A program made the translations under genes and the position numbers. From NCBI GenBank assembly GCA_031555735.1, contig JAVBUE010000024.1, forward strand, positions 25,278 through 89,277: a stretch of 64,000 bases of DNA, given 5' to 3'. The first letter of the stretch is position 1, and each line of letters starts with the position of its first letter. Under the pieces are notes generated by a model. It was given only the letters and a program-made list of their open reading frames with translations, did not search any database and was not told where the DNA came from. The DNA comes from JAJDIA01 sp031555735. Its GTDB lineage: Bacteria > Bacteroidota > Bacteroidia > Bacteroidales > Tannerellaceae. Of the stretch, positions 40,801-49,783 are shown in pieces.

Positions 40801-42574
40801 GGTGCGTCTGATTTAGGTTTTCCGACTTATTGAAATAATGCGTATGCAGGAGATGGTGCGACTTCTCGCTCATCGGTTTCCCCAGGTATTCCTCATACAG
40901 GCTGATGATATAGGGATTCTCATGCGATTTACGCAGGGGCTTATTGTAATCTTCCTGATATAAGGCATTGCTGCGCGCTTTCAGCAGGATGGAGTTGCCG
41001 TGGTGTAACGGTTGGCCCGCGCCACCCACGCACCCGCCGGGGCAGGCCATGATCTCAATGGCGTGAAACTCCGATTTCCCCTCGCGGATATCTTCCAGCA
41101 GGCGGCGTGCATTACCCAATCCATGGGCGATACCGATCTTGAGATCGAAACCGTTCAGGTTGACCGACGCTTTCTTGATACCCTGCAACCCGCGTACCTC
41201 CTTGAAGTCCACCTGCTGCAACGTCTTGCCTGTATATAGTTCGTAAGCCGTACGCAGGGCGGCTTCCATCACACCCCCCGTCACGCCAAAGATAACGCCC
41301 GCGCCGGTGGACTCGCCCAACGGGGAATCAAAGGCTCCGTCTTTCAGGCTGTTGAAATCAATATTCGCCCGTTTGATCAGGCTTGCCAGCTCACGGGTGG
41401 AGATGGAATAGTTGACATCCGGATCGCCATCGACCGCAAATTCATCCCTGGCGCACTCATACTTCTTCGCCAGGCAGGGCATGATGGAGACAACGATCAG
41501 CTTCTCCCGCGGTATATCCATCTTCTCCGCCCAGTAGTTCTTGGCGATCGCACCGAACATCTGTTGCGGGGAGCGAGCGGTGGACGGGATGTCCAGCATA
41601 TCCGAGAAATAATGTTCGAAGAAGTTCACCCATGCCGGACAGCAGGAGGTGAGGATGGGCAGGCATACCTCCTTATCCCCTTGCAGGAAGCGGGTGAGGC
41701 GGTCGAGCAGTTCGGTGCCTTCTTCCATAATGGTCAGGTCGGCGGCAAAATCCGTATCAAATACTTTATCAAATCCGAGTTCGCGCAAGGCGCTCACCAT
41801 CTTACCTGTTACGGATATACCCGGAGGGAATCCGAATTCTTCGCCGAGGGCGGCACGTACGGCAGGGGCTGTCTGCACGATCACCGTCTTTTCCGGATCC
41901 GCCAGGTCCTGTATCAGGCGGTTGGTATGATCCCGTTCCGTCAGCGCGCCGACGGGGCATACCGCCACGCACTGTCCGCAGTAGGTACATTCCGACTCGC
42001 GGAGCGAGAGGTTGAACGCCGGGGCTATCGTGGAAGAGAATCCACGGCCTACGGCTCCCAGCGCGCCGACGGTCTGCACATCGTTGCACATCATCTCGCA
42101 ACGGCGGCAATAGATACATTTCTTCATGTCACGCATGATCGAAGGCGAAGCCTCTACGGCAAACTGGCTTTGTTCGCCCTGGAACGACACTTCGCGTATC
42201 TTCAGCCGGGCAGCCAGGTTCTGCAGGTCGCATTTGCCCGACTTGGCGCAGATCAGGCAATCCGTCGGGTGATCCGACAGGATCAGTTCGAGCACTACCC
42301 TGCGGGCATTCAGCACACGCAGGCTGCTTGTCTTCACCTTCATCCCGTCTTCGCAACGGGTGGCGCAGGAAGGAGCCAGGTTCCGCCGGCCTTCTATCTC
42401 CACCACGCAGATGCGGCAGGAGGCGGGCAGGTTGGTGATACACAGGTCCTTCATATTCATATAGCACAACGATGGTATCTCCACGCCGATACCCTTGGCG
42501 GCTTCCAGTATCGTAGTTCCTTTCGGCACTTCCACCTGGTGGTTATCTATTTGCAGTCTGATCATTTCTTCCAT
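40793..42574 (-). CDS. hydA: [FeFe] hydrogenase catalytic subunit (HydA)
   Basis: 593 residues. An N-terminal [2Fe-2S] ferredoxin domain (Cys37, 45, 53, 56, 70 area) is followed by the NuoG-like His/Cys cluster region (DHPTDCLICAKSGKCDLQNL) and two [4Fe-4S] motifs (CIYCRRCEMMC, CTYCGQCVAVC). The H-domain has all three signatures: L1 TSCCPAW (309-315), L2 MPCLAKKYE (365-373) and L3 EIMACPGGCVGGAG (507-520). It reversibly reduces protons to H2. With the NuoF- and NuoE-like partners it is the bifurcating or NADH-linked type used by fermenting Bacteroidales. The maturases HydEFG are not in the window. Confidence 0.95.
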   Translation of the reverse strand: MEEMIRLQIDNHQVEVPKGTTILEAAKGIGVEIPSLCYMNMKDLCITNLPASCRICVVEIEGRRNLAPSCATRCEDGMKVKTSSLRVLNARRVVLELILSDHPTDCLICAKSGKCDLQNLAARLKIREVSFQGEQSQFAVEASPSIMRDMKKCIYCRRCEMMCNDVQTVGALGAVGRGFSSTIAPAFNLSLRESECTYCGQCVAVCPVGALTERDHTNRLIQDLADPEKTVIVQTAPAVRAALGEEFGFPPGISVTGKMVSALRELGFDKVFDTDFAADLTIMEEGTELLDRLTRFLQGDKEVCLPILTSCCPAWVNFFEHYFSDMLDIPSTARSPQQMFGAIAKNYWAEKMDIPREKLIVVSIMPCLAKKYECARDEFAVDGDPDVNYSISTRELASLIKRANIDFNSLKDGAFDSPLGESTGAGVIFGVTGGVMEAALRTAYELYTGKTLQQVDFKEVRGLQGIKKASVNLNGFDLKIGIAHGLGNARRLLEDIREGKSEFHAIEIMACPGGCVGGAGQPLHHGNSILLKARSNALYQEDYNKPLRKSHENPYIISLYEEYLGKPMSEKSHHLLHTHYFNKSENLNQTHHD

Positions 42575-42610
42575 ATTCTAAACGTATTAATGGGGTATTA
42601 GCGGATAAAC

Positions 42611-44410
42611 TTATTGTACGGATATTGCGCGGAACTTACACTTTTCCAGACAAATACCACATTTAATACATTTCATATAGTCGATCATATGCGGCTTCTT
42701 CCGTTCGCCGCTGATGGCATTCACCGGACAGTTGCGCGTACATAGCGTACAACCGGTACACAGGTGTGGATCGATGCAATACGCCAGCAATGCCTTGCAC
42801 TGCCCGGCGGTACATTTATGGTCGCGTATATGCGCCACGTACTCCTCCCGGAAATTATCCAGCGTCGAAGCAACCGGGTTGGGCGAGGTTTGTCCCAGCC
42901 CACAGAGCGCGGTGTCTTTAATCACGGAACCGAGGCTGCGCAGGTTGTCCAGATCGTCCATCGTCCCTTTTCCTTTGGTGATCTTCTCCAGGATCTCGCA
43001 CAGGCGTTTGTTGCCGATGCGGCAGGGCGAACATTTCCCACAGGATTCTTCGACGGTGAAGTCGAGGTAGAACTTCGCCATCGCCACCATGCAATCGTCT
43101 TCATCCATGACGATCATACCGCCCGATCCCATCATGGAACCGGCAGAGATCAGGTTGTCGTAATCGATCGGAAGATCCAGGTGCTTCTCCGTCAGGCACC
43201 CCCCCGAAGGGCCTCCCGTCTGTACGGCTTTGAATTTCTTTCCGTCCTTGATCCCTCCGCCGATGCCGAAGATCACTTCCCGAAGGGTAGTACCCATCGG
43301 CACTTCAATCAGCCCCACGTTGTTTACCTTACCCGCAAGGGCGAATACTTTCGTCCCCTTGCTTTTTTCCGTTCCGATGCTGCTGAACCACTCCGCCCCC
43401 TTCAGAAGGATAACGGGCACGTTGGCGTATGTCTCGACGTTGTTCACGTTGGTAGGACATCCTTTATACCCCTTTTCGCTGGGAAAAGGAGGCTTAAGCG
43501 TTGCTTCACCGCGCAGTCCTTCCATACTGTGTATCAGCGCCGTTTCCTCACCGCACACAAATGCGCCTGCTCCATACCGGATATCAATGGTGAACGAGAA
43601 GCCGGTACCGAAGATGTTCGCGCCCAACAGGCCGTATTCCTCTGCCTGGCGGATGGCGATCTTCAGGCGTTCGACAGCCAGGGGATACTCGGCGCGGATA
43701 TATACCAAGCCTTTGTCAGCCCCGGTACAGTAGCCGTTGATAGCCATCGCCTCGATCACCGAATGGGGGTCGCCTTCCAGGATCGAACGATCCATGAAAG
43801 CGCCCGGGTCGCCTTCGTCGGCGTTGCATACCACATACTTCTGTGTTCCCTGCGCCTGGCGGGTGATCCGCCATTTCAGTCCGGTAGGGAATCCGCCGCC
43901 GCCCCTTCCCCGCAGGCCGCTGTCGATCATTATTTGCGTCACTTCCTCCGGCGTCAGTTCGGTCAGCGCCTTCCCCAAGGCCATGTAGCCGTCGCGGGCG
44001 ATATACTCGTCGATATTCTCCGGGTTGATGAATCCGCAGTTCCGGAGGGCGATGCGGAATTGTTTCTTATAGAATGTGATGTGTTTGGAGTCGGGCACAT
44101 GTTCCTGCGTCTCTGGATTGATATACAATAACCGGCTCACCTTTCGCCCTTTAACCAGATGTTCCTGCACAATTTCTTCCGCATCTTCGGGACGTACTTG
44201 CACGTAGAAGGTATTGTCCGGGACGATCTTTACCACCGGTCCTTTTTCGCAAAAACCGAAACAACCGGTACGGATCACCTGGGTATTCTCCTGCAATCCT
44301 TTTTGTTCGATCGTCCGCTGGAGACTATCGATGATCTGGTCGCTTTGGGAAGCACGGCAACCCGTTCCGCCACATACCAGGATGTAGTTCTCATATTTTG
44401 TCATATACAT
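42611..44410 (-). CDS. hydB: NuoF-like NADH/FMN subunit of the [FeFe] hydrogenase (HydB)
   Basis: 599 residues. An N-terminal thioredoxin-like [2Fe-2S] domain (Cys in VCGGTGCRAS and RTGCFGFCEKGP), then the NADH/FMN domain (RGRGGGGFPTGLKW, CNADEGDPGAFMDR, GAGAYICGEETAL-type GAGAFVCGEETALI) and the [4Fe-4S] motif SCGKCSPCRIG. A C-terminal 2x[4Fe-4S] ferredoxin follows (CTGCTLCTRNCP, CIKCGICLEKC). It oxidises NADH and passes electrons to HydC/HydA and ferredoxin. A second ATG at 44404 is possible. Confidence 0.93.
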   Translation of the reverse strand: MYMTKYENYILVCGGTGCRASQSDQIIDSLQRTIEQKGLQENTQVIRTGCFGFCEKGPVVKIVPDNTFYVQVRPEDAEEIVQEHLVKGRKVSRLLYINPETQEHVPDSKHITFYKKQFRIALRNCGFINPENIDEYIARDGYMALGKALTELTPEEVTQIMIDSGLRGRGGGGFPTGLKWRITRQAQGTQKYVVCNADEGDPGAFMDRSILEGDPHSVIEAMAINGYCTGADKGLVYIRAEYPLAVERLKIAIRQAEEYGLLGANIFGTGFSFTIDIRYGAGAFVCGEETALIHSMEGLRGEATLKPPFPSEKGYKGCPTNVNNVETYANVPVILLKGAEWFSSIGTEKSKGTKVFALAGKVNNVGLIEVPMGTTLREVIFGIGGGIKDGKKFKAVQTGGPSGGCLTEKHLDLPIDYDNLISAGSMMGSGGMIVMDEDDCMVAMAKFYLDFTVEESCGKCSPCRIGNKRLCEILEKITKGKGTMDDLDNLRSLGSVIKDTALCGLGQTSPNPVASTLDNFREEYVAHIRDHKCTAGQCKALLAYCIDPHLCTGCTLCTRNCPVNAISGERKKPHMIDYMKCIKCGICLEKCKFRAISVQ

Positions 44411-44425
44411 GATACGATTAGCAGG

Positions 44426-44824
44426 TTATTCCGGATTAACCACCGAATAGGTGATCGGCATGATGTCATCCAGCAGGATCCCTTGTTGTATATATTTACT
44501 GATTAGCTCGTTCACTTTCTGCTTCGTCACGTAACCGAACACCAGCGGTTCTTTTCCGGGGAGGGTGATCTCCACCGTCGGCTCGGCATAGCAATAGCCC
44601 ATGCATCCGGTCTGGGTGACGAGGGCATCTACTTTCTCCCGGTCGAGGGCTTCGATAAAATAGGTCATGATCTCTTTGGCGCCGGTAGCAATCCCGCAGG
44701 TAGCCATCGATACTTTGACGCGTACCATTTGTTCGGGATGATTGCTTTTTTCACGGATATCCAGGGTTGTTCGGACGGACTCCCGCATCTTTCGAAGATC
44801 GTCCAGCGATTTCACTTTGTTCAT
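44426..44824 (-). CDS. Thioredoxin-like [2Fe-2S] ferredoxin of the hydrogenase operon
   Basis: 132 residues. After a helical N-terminus (SLDDLRKMRESVRTTLDIRE) a thioredoxin-like [2Fe-2S] fold has ligands in SMATCGIATGA and QTGCMGYCYAEP. Such a small ferredoxin is usually the first gene of this operon in Bacteroidales and is probably an extra electron carrier. It lies 15 bases before hydB. Confidence 0.88.
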   Translation of the reverse strand: MNKVKSLDDLRKMRESVRTTLDIREKSNHPEQMVRVKVSMATCGIATGAKEIMTYFIEALDREKVDALVTQTGCMGYCYAEPTVEITLPGKEPLVFGYVTKQKVNELISKYIQQGILLDDIMPITYSVVNPE

Positions 44825-44874
44825 GGCTTTTTTGCTTTTAAGGTAATTGCATAGATGACTGTGTTTTTACAAAA

Positions 44875-44882
44875 CAAACATA
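44875..44882 (-). promoter_or_regulatory. Bacteroidetes -7 box of the hydrogenase operon
   Basis: Reverse-strand TATGTTTG, 51 bases before the first ATG. The surrounding CCTATGTTTGTTT is also the core of the repeat units at 6.7 and 63.9 kb. The gap 44883-45075 holds nothing else I recognise. Confidence 0.5.
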
Positions 44883-45075
44883 GGTATTAATGTCCGAATA
44901 ACAAGCAACTTTTTGTGTAATTTTTTGAGCGATTGCCGACAATTAGCTACCTGCGGAGGGGTATCCAATCAGTTTGAGAGGCATTTTTCTAACAAAAAGA
45001 AAGTAAACCGCCCGTTTGAAGAAAAATACCTTTCAACAGGCACCTCGAAAACAGAAAAGCGAAAGAATGGCCGGA

Positions 45076-46302
45076 TCAGAACTTTTTCAACAGGAACGAC
45101 GGATTGGCACGCAGGTATATCCCGGCGGAAAAACTGGTGCTCGCCCCCACCGGCTGCCTGCCTGCGGAAGGATCAACGGTGTGGCCACCCAGGCGGTAAT
45201 ACACGTCCACATCAATACCTAAGGAGAATCCCTTCCCGAAGGTGCGGGCGTATTCGGCACCGAAATAAACCATCTTCGGCTGTTCGAATGTCATGCCCGG
45301 CGTCGAGGTGGAGACAGCGCCGAAGAAAGGCGAGCCGAACATGGAAATGAAATCATCGCATTGCCAGTAAGATGCCTTCAGCCTGAAATCGCGGAGGTCG
45401 GCGGTAAGGTTCGCATAGATACCTGTGCCGTTGTCAAGCGGCCAAAGCATGCCCGCCTGCTGGTAATAACCCAGGGCGTCCAGTTCCATATTCACACGCT
45501 TCAGCACCCCGGTATTCACATTCCAGGCAGCCCCCACGCCGACGGCGCCATTCATCAGCGTCTGTACCGAGTTGGTCGTCAGCGTGTCGAGCTCGCCTCC
45601 CCGGTGTTGCGCCAATCCCTGGACAGGCAGGTAGAAATGCCAGGCAGACGCCGGATCGTTCAGCTTCACACGCGACGAAAGCCCTACGGTGAACTCCTCC
45701 TGGTGCGTATCGTTCCGGAAGATAAAGCTCTGCCAGTTCACCCAGGCATCCAGATGAAGCCGCCGGGTATCCACCAATACCTGCAAACCCGTCTCCGGAT
45801 CGGCGGTAAGATTCAGTTCAGGACTGTAGAGGGGATCGATCAATCCGTGGTTAGACGCGCCGTATATATTTCCCAGGATGATGTTCACCTGGTCGGAAAG
45901 CGCCACCTGCCCGCGGAACCAAGGCAGCACGTGCGTGCCCCGCTGGTACTGTCCCCCTTTCCAGTAGGCGATATCCTGATAGGCCATATTCGGGTACTTC
46001 ACCGTACCGTGGTAAAACAGCATGTGCACGCCCAGTTCCAGTTTCAGCATCTGCAACGGATAATACACTGCCTTCGGCTGCAACCAGAGTCCCGGCAGAC
46101 TATAGCCTTTCTGCACCTTGCTGTCGTATTCATTGTTTTTGAAGAAACTGAGGTTGTCTATTTCGACCGACAGTTGGCGTTCGTTCTCCGGACTGATACG
46201 ATAATCCGAGGCATATACCTTCTCCGCGATCTGTGCGTGTACGGCTACCGGCAGGCATACCGTAAGGCCTGCCAGCAGGCATCTGAAAACTCCTTTCATC
46301 AT
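45076..46302 (-). CDS. Predicted outer membrane beta-barrel protein, unknown function
   Basis: 408 residues with signal peptide (PVAVHAQ/I25). No family recognised. It consists of many alternating amphipathic strands ending in aromatics (LDAWVNWQSFIFRND, VNMELDALGYYQQAGM, FRLKASYWQCDDFISMFG) and finishes with a C-terminal Phe (SFLLKKF), as for BAM-inserted barrels. The size suits a 14-18 strand porin-like barrel. It is divergent from the putative phospholipid operon. Confidence 0.68.
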   Translation of the reverse strand: MMKGVFRCLLAGLTVCLPVAVHAQIAEKVYASDYRISPENERQLSVEIDNLSFFKNNEYDSKVQKGYSLPGLWLQPKAVYYPLQMLKLELGVHMLFYHGTVKYPNMAYQDIAYWKGGQYQRGTHVLPWFRGQVALSDQVNIILGNIYGASNHGLIDPLYSPELNLTADPETGLQVLVDTRRLHLDAWVNWQSFIFRNDTHQEEFTVGLSSRVKLNDPASAWHFYLPVQGLAQHRGGELDTLTTNSVQTLMNGAVGVGAAWNVNTGVLKRVNMELDALGYYQQAGMLWPLDNGTGIYANLTADLRDFRLKASYWQCDDFISMFGSPFFGAVSTSTPGMTFEQPKMVYFGAEYARTFGKGFSLGIDVDVYYRLGGHTVDPSAGRQPVGASTSFSAGIYLRANPSFLLKKF

Positions 46303-46336
46303 GTATTACGTTTCAACAAGGTTTATTATCTTCCTG

Positions 46337-46380
46337 CAAACGTAGGAAGAAAAACCGGTTTGTCATTCATTCCAAACATA
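46337..46380 (-). promoter_or_regulatory. Two candidate -7 boxes for the outer membrane protein gene
   Basis: Reverse-strand TACGTTTG (46337-46344) and TATGTTTG (46373-46380) both match TAnnTTTG. The nearer one lies 35 bases before the ATG. Confidence 0.4.
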
Positions 46381-46442
46381 TTTATTCTTGTTTCCGCCCA
46401 ATATAGCCGGGAGGGAAGACGCTAAAAGTCATCCTTTTCCAT

Positions 46443-46491
46443 TAATTTTGCCGACAAATCCGGACGTAGCTTTTCCGGCTATACGTCCGGA
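46443..46491 (+). promoter_or_regulatory. -7 box and leader hairpin of the head-group operon
   Basis: TAATTTTG at 46443-46450 matches TAnnTTTG. Directly at the predicted transcript start is a perfect 10-bp inverted repeat, TCCGGACGTA (46459-46468) and TACGTCCGGA (46482-46491), 13-base loop, ending 18 bases before the ATG. It may be a 5' stabilising stem or an operator. Confidence 0.5.
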
Positions 46492-46509
46492 GAACAGTAA
46501 GGAAGGTTA

Positions 46510-47217
46510 ATGGACATGGATTATGCAATAATTGCCGCCGGGGAAGGATCCCGCCTGGCACAGGAAGGAGTGAAATGGCCGAAGCCGCTGGTGCCGCTGA
46601 ACGGCGTCGCGCTGATCGACCGCCTGATCGATGTATTTCTGAAAAACGGCGCTTCTTCCATCCGGATCATCGTGAACGAAGAAATGAAAGAGGTACAGGA
46701 GCACCTGCACCGCCTCTCCCTCCCCGTCCCTTTTCATCTGCTGGTACAATCAACACCCAGTTCGATGCACAGCTTTTATGCACTGAGCCGGGAGATGCAG
46801 AGCGACCGCCTCTGCCTGACGACCGTCGATACCATCTTCCGCGAAGAAGAGTTCGGGGAATATATCCGCTCGTTCACGGAATCGGCAGATACGGACGGCC
46901 TGATGGCTGTCACCGATTATATAGACGACGAGAAGCCGCTTTATGTGGAGACCGACGAACAACTGCGTATCCACGGTTTCGCCGACCAGGCGACACCGGC
47001 CGCGCGGTATATATCCGGCGGGATCTACTGCCTGAAACGTCCGGCAATCGGTGTGCTGGAGAAAGCCATCCACACCGGCATGTCGCGCATGCGCAACTAT
47101 CAGCGCGCCCTTGTCACCGAAGGATTACACCTCCGCGCCTATCCCTTCTCAAAGATCATCGACGTGGATCATGCCGAAGATATAGCCAAGGCGGAAGCCT
47201 TCTTACTCACTAAATAA
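46510..47217 (+). CDS. Sugar/alcohol-phosphate nucleotidyltransferase
   Basis: 235 residues, single GT-A Rossmann domain. NTP motif AIIAAGEGSRL, Lys in KWPKPLVPLNG, a metal Asp in LTTVDTIFRE and a second acidic site in KIIDVDHAEDIA. It looks like a cytidylyl- or other NTP-transferase acting on a phosphorylated polyol or inositol-like compound, since the CDP-alcohol phosphotransferase two genes on needs a CDP-activated partner. Substrate is inferred from context only. First of four overlapping or nearly abutting genes. Confidence 0.8.
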   Translation: MDMDYAIIAAGEGSRLAQEGVKWPKPLVPLNGVALIDRLIDVFLKNGASSIRIIVNEEMKEVQEHLHRLSLPVPFHLLVQSTPSSMHSFYALSREMQSDRLCLTTVDTIFREEEFGEYIRSFTESADTDGLMAVTDYIDDEKPLYVETDEQLRIHGFADQATPAARYISGGIYCLKRPAIGVLEKAIHTGMSRMRNYQRALVTEGLHLRAYPFSKIIDVDHAEDIAKAEAFLLTK

Positions 47218-47224
47218 ACAGACT

Positions 47225-48088
47225 ATGCACACACAACCCATAGCCGGCATCCGAAGGGGCAACCAGTTCTCACCCAACCATATCGGGAACGACGCCGCCA
47301 TCTTTTCACTCACCGCCAGGCACCTGCGCGAAGCCGGTTACACCGTCAACGAATACATCGAATCCGACCTGCAACTCCACCGGCTGGAAGAAACCTGCCT
47401 ATTTAATATGGTACGCGACTGGCACTCCATCCATACCCTCCAGCAATGGGAAAGAGAAGGGAAATGCGTGGTCAACTCCGGCTTTGGGATCGAAAACTGC
47501 ACGCGTGAGAAGATGACCCGCCTGCTGATGAACAACCAGGTATCCCACCCCGCCAGTATCATCCTCGACACCGACAAAGATCCCTGCGGGGCGCTCGAAC
47601 AGGCAGGTTTCTACAACTGCTGGATCAAGCGGGGCGATTTCCATGCCATCCATCGCGAAGACGTCACCTATGTACGCAACCCGGAGGAAGCCGCCATGAT
47701 CCTGAAAGAATACGCGATCCGCGGCATCCCGACAGCCGTCATCAACGAACACCTCGTGGGCGACCTGGTCAAGTTTTACGGCGTCACCGGTACGGACTTC
47801 TTCTACTGGTTCTATCCGTCCAATATGCACCACAGCAAGTTCGGGCTGGAACAGATCAACGGGACGGCAAAAGGTTTCCGCTTCCATGTGGAAGAGCTGG
47901 TCTCGATCTGCAACCGGGCTGCCGAAGTGCTGAATATCCATATCTATGGCGGCGACTGTATCGTGTCGGAAGAGGGCGATATCCGGCTAATCGACTTCAA
48001 CGACTGGCCCAGCTTCGCTCCCTGCCGCAACGAAGCGTCGTTCCACATCGCCCAACGTATCCAACAGGTATTCGAATCCAACGTATAA
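47225..48088 (+). CDS. ATP-grasp-like ligase of the head-group operon
   Basis: 287 residues. No close family known to me, but the layout is ATP-grasp. An N-terminal alpha/beta domain is followed by a nucleotide-binding pair (YNCWIKRGDFHAI with a Lys, AVINEHLVGDLVKFYGV) and the C-terminal Mg site DCIVSEEGDIRLIDFNDWPS, in which Asp/Glu and Asn occupy the usual metal positions. ATP-grasp enzymes join an acid to an amine or thiol through an acyl phosphate. Lying between a nucleotidyltransferase and a CDP-alcohol phosphotransferase, it could add an amino acid or other acid to the head group. Confidence 0.65.
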   Translation: MHTQPIAGIRRGNQFSPNHIGNDAAIFSLTARHLREAGYTVNEYIESDLQLHRLEETCLFNMVRDWHSIHTLQQWEREGKCVVNSGFGIENCTREKMTRLLMNNQVSHPASIILDTDKDPCGALEQAGFYNCWIKRGDFHAIHREDVTYVRNPEEAAMILKEYAIRGIPTAVINEHLVGDLVKFYGVTGTDFFYWFYPSNMHHSKFGLEQINGTAKGFRFHVEELVSICNRAAEVLNIHIYGGDCIVSEEGDIRLIDFNDWPSFAPCRNEASFHIAQRIQQVFESNV

Positions 48089-48097
48089 GTACGAGCC

Positions 48098-49027
48098 ATG
48101 AGTAAGAAAACGATCAAGCCCGATCTGGAAGCATCCCTCAAATCATTGGATACGGAAGAGTTTATCGACATCCATTTCTATCGTCCCATCGGCTACCGTT
48201 GGGCGCTTTTCTTTCATCGCCTCGGCGTCACGCCCAATGCCATCACGGTGGCGGCGATCATCATCGGCGCTGCCGCCGGGGTCTGTTTCGGGTTCCGCGA
48301 CCTGGCAGTCAACCTCATCGGTATGCTGCTGCTCGTCTGGGCGAATTCGTATGACAGCGCCGACGGCCAACTGGCACGGATGACGGGACAAAAGAGCCAG
48401 CTCGGGCGTATCCTCGACGGCGCCTGCGGCGACATCTGGTTTATCGCCATCTATGCCGCCATCTGTGTCCGGCTTACGCCCCAATGGGGGATATGGATCT
48501 GGCTGCTGGCGGCCTGCACGGGTTTCTTCCACAGCAAACAGGCGGCTATGGCAGACTATTACCGGAACATCCATCTCCTGTTCCTGAAAGGGAAAGCTGG
48601 CAGTGAGCTCTCCCACTCGCCTGCGGTAAAGGAAAACTACAAGAAACTGCGTTGGAAGCGCGACTTTATCTATAAGTTTTTCGAAGCGCTGTACCTGAAT
48701 TATACCATCGGGCAGGAGAAGGCTACGCCCCGCTTCCAGGAAATGATTAGCGTCATCCGGAAGGAGTATGCCGACCAGGCGCCGGCAGCGTTCCGGACAG
48801 CGTTCCGGACAAAGAGCCTGCCGTTGATGAAATATACCAATATGCTGTCGTTCAACCTGCGCACGATCGCGCTGTTCACCAGCCTGCTGATCGATCTGCC
48901 GTGGCTCTATTTCGTATTCGAGCTGACGGTACTGAACGCGATGCTGATCTATATGTCCATCACCCACGAGCGCTTCTGCCGTTCATTCACCTCCGAACTA
49001 CAATCACATGCATACGACTCCATTTAA
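48098..49027 (+). CDS. CDP-alcohol phosphatidyltransferase family protein
   Basis: 309 residues with about six membrane segments. The CDP-alcohol motif starts DSADGQLAR and continues G-x3-D as LGRILDGACGD. In the classical motif (DxxDGxxAR-x8-GxxxDxxxD) the last Asp would fall on the Gly, and the Asp is one residue later. The first segment has the expected cytosolic N-terminal helix (FIDIHFYRPIGYRWALF). Membership in the family is clear, the alcohol unknown. The enzyme would join a CDP-activated group and an alcohol in the inner membrane. Confidence 0.85.
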   Translation: MSKKTIKPDLEASLKSLDTEEFIDIHFYRPIGYRWALFFHRLGVTPNAITVAAIIIGAAAGVCFGFRDLAVNLIGMLLLVWANSYDSADGQLARMTGQKSQLGRILDGACGDIWFIAIYAAICVRLTPQWGIWIWLLAACTGFFHSKQAAMADYYRNIHLLFLKGKAGSELSHSPAVKENYKKLRWKRDFIYKFFEALYLNYTIGQEKATPRFQEMISVIRKEYADQAPAAFRTAFRTKSLPLMKYTNMLSFNLRTIALFTSLLIDLPWLYFVFELTVLNAMLIYMSITHERFCRSFTSELQSHAYDSI

Positions 49028-49748
49028 TCCGGCTCTTATCAAAGGTATCATTTTCGACTACGGCGGAACCATCGACAGCAACGGCATGCACTGGGCAGAA
49101 GTGATCTGGATGGCTTATGAACACTGCCGTGTGCCGGTATCCAAAGAAACCTTCCGCACGGCGTACGTCCACGGCGAACGTACGCTGGGTAAAACCCTCC
49201 TCATCCTTCCGCAGCATACCTTCCATGATATGCTCCGCATCAAAATGACGATCCAACTGGAGTGGTTGCAGGCAAACGGGCATCTTTCCGAAGCGCAGAC
49301 GGGCAACGGCGGTCTTTCCAATCGTCTGGCGGCATGGTGTTATGCCTATGCCCGGCAGGCGATCGACAATGCACGCCCCATCCTCGAACAACTGCATGCC
49401 CGCTATCCGATGGTGCTGGTGTCTAACTTCTACGGCAATATCGAGGCGGTATTGAAAGATTTCGGATTGGATCACCTGTTCGGCTCCATCGTCGAATCCG
49501 CCGTTGTCGGTATCCGTAAACCCGATCCGCGCATCTTTTCCCTGGGTGTGGATGAGCTGGGTGTTGATGCGGCCGCAATTGTCGTTATCGGCGACTCCCA
49601 CGATAAAGACATCCTTCCTGCCGCCAGCCTCGGATGCCGGACTGTCTGGCTCAAAAGCCTCGGATGGACACCTTACCGGGGCACCGAATCCGCCGATGCC
49701 ATCATCACCGATTTCCGGGAGCTGGCAGAGGTGTTCCGGTTAAGTTGA
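49008..49748 (+). CDS. HAD superfamily hydrolase of the head-group operon
   Basis: 246 residues, overlapping the preceding gene by 20 bases. Motif I reads IIFDYGGTID: the nucleophile Asp is present, but the usual second Asp (DxD) is Gly, as in some HAD groups such as haloacid-dehalogenase-like ones. Motif II MVLVSNF, motif III Lys in GIRKPDPRIF and motif IV GDSHDKDILPA are normal. A helical cap is inserted after motif I. It may dephosphorylate a lipid head group, but the missing Asp leaves this open. Confidence 0.82.
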   Translation: MHTTPFNPALIKGIIFDYGGTIDSNGMHWAEVIWMAYEHCRVPVSKETFRTAYVHGERTLGKTLLILPQHTFHDMLRIKMTIQLEWLQANGHLSEAQTGNGGLSNRLAAWCYAYARQAIDNARPILEQLHARYPMVLVSNFYGNIEAVLKDFGLDHLFGSIVESAVVGIRKPDPRIFSLGVDELGVDAAAIVVIGDSHDKDILPAASLGCRTVWLKSLGWTPYRGTESADAIITDFRELAEVFRLS

Positions 49749-49783
49749 TTTAATCACGCGCAAACTTGCCAATGTCGCGTCAG

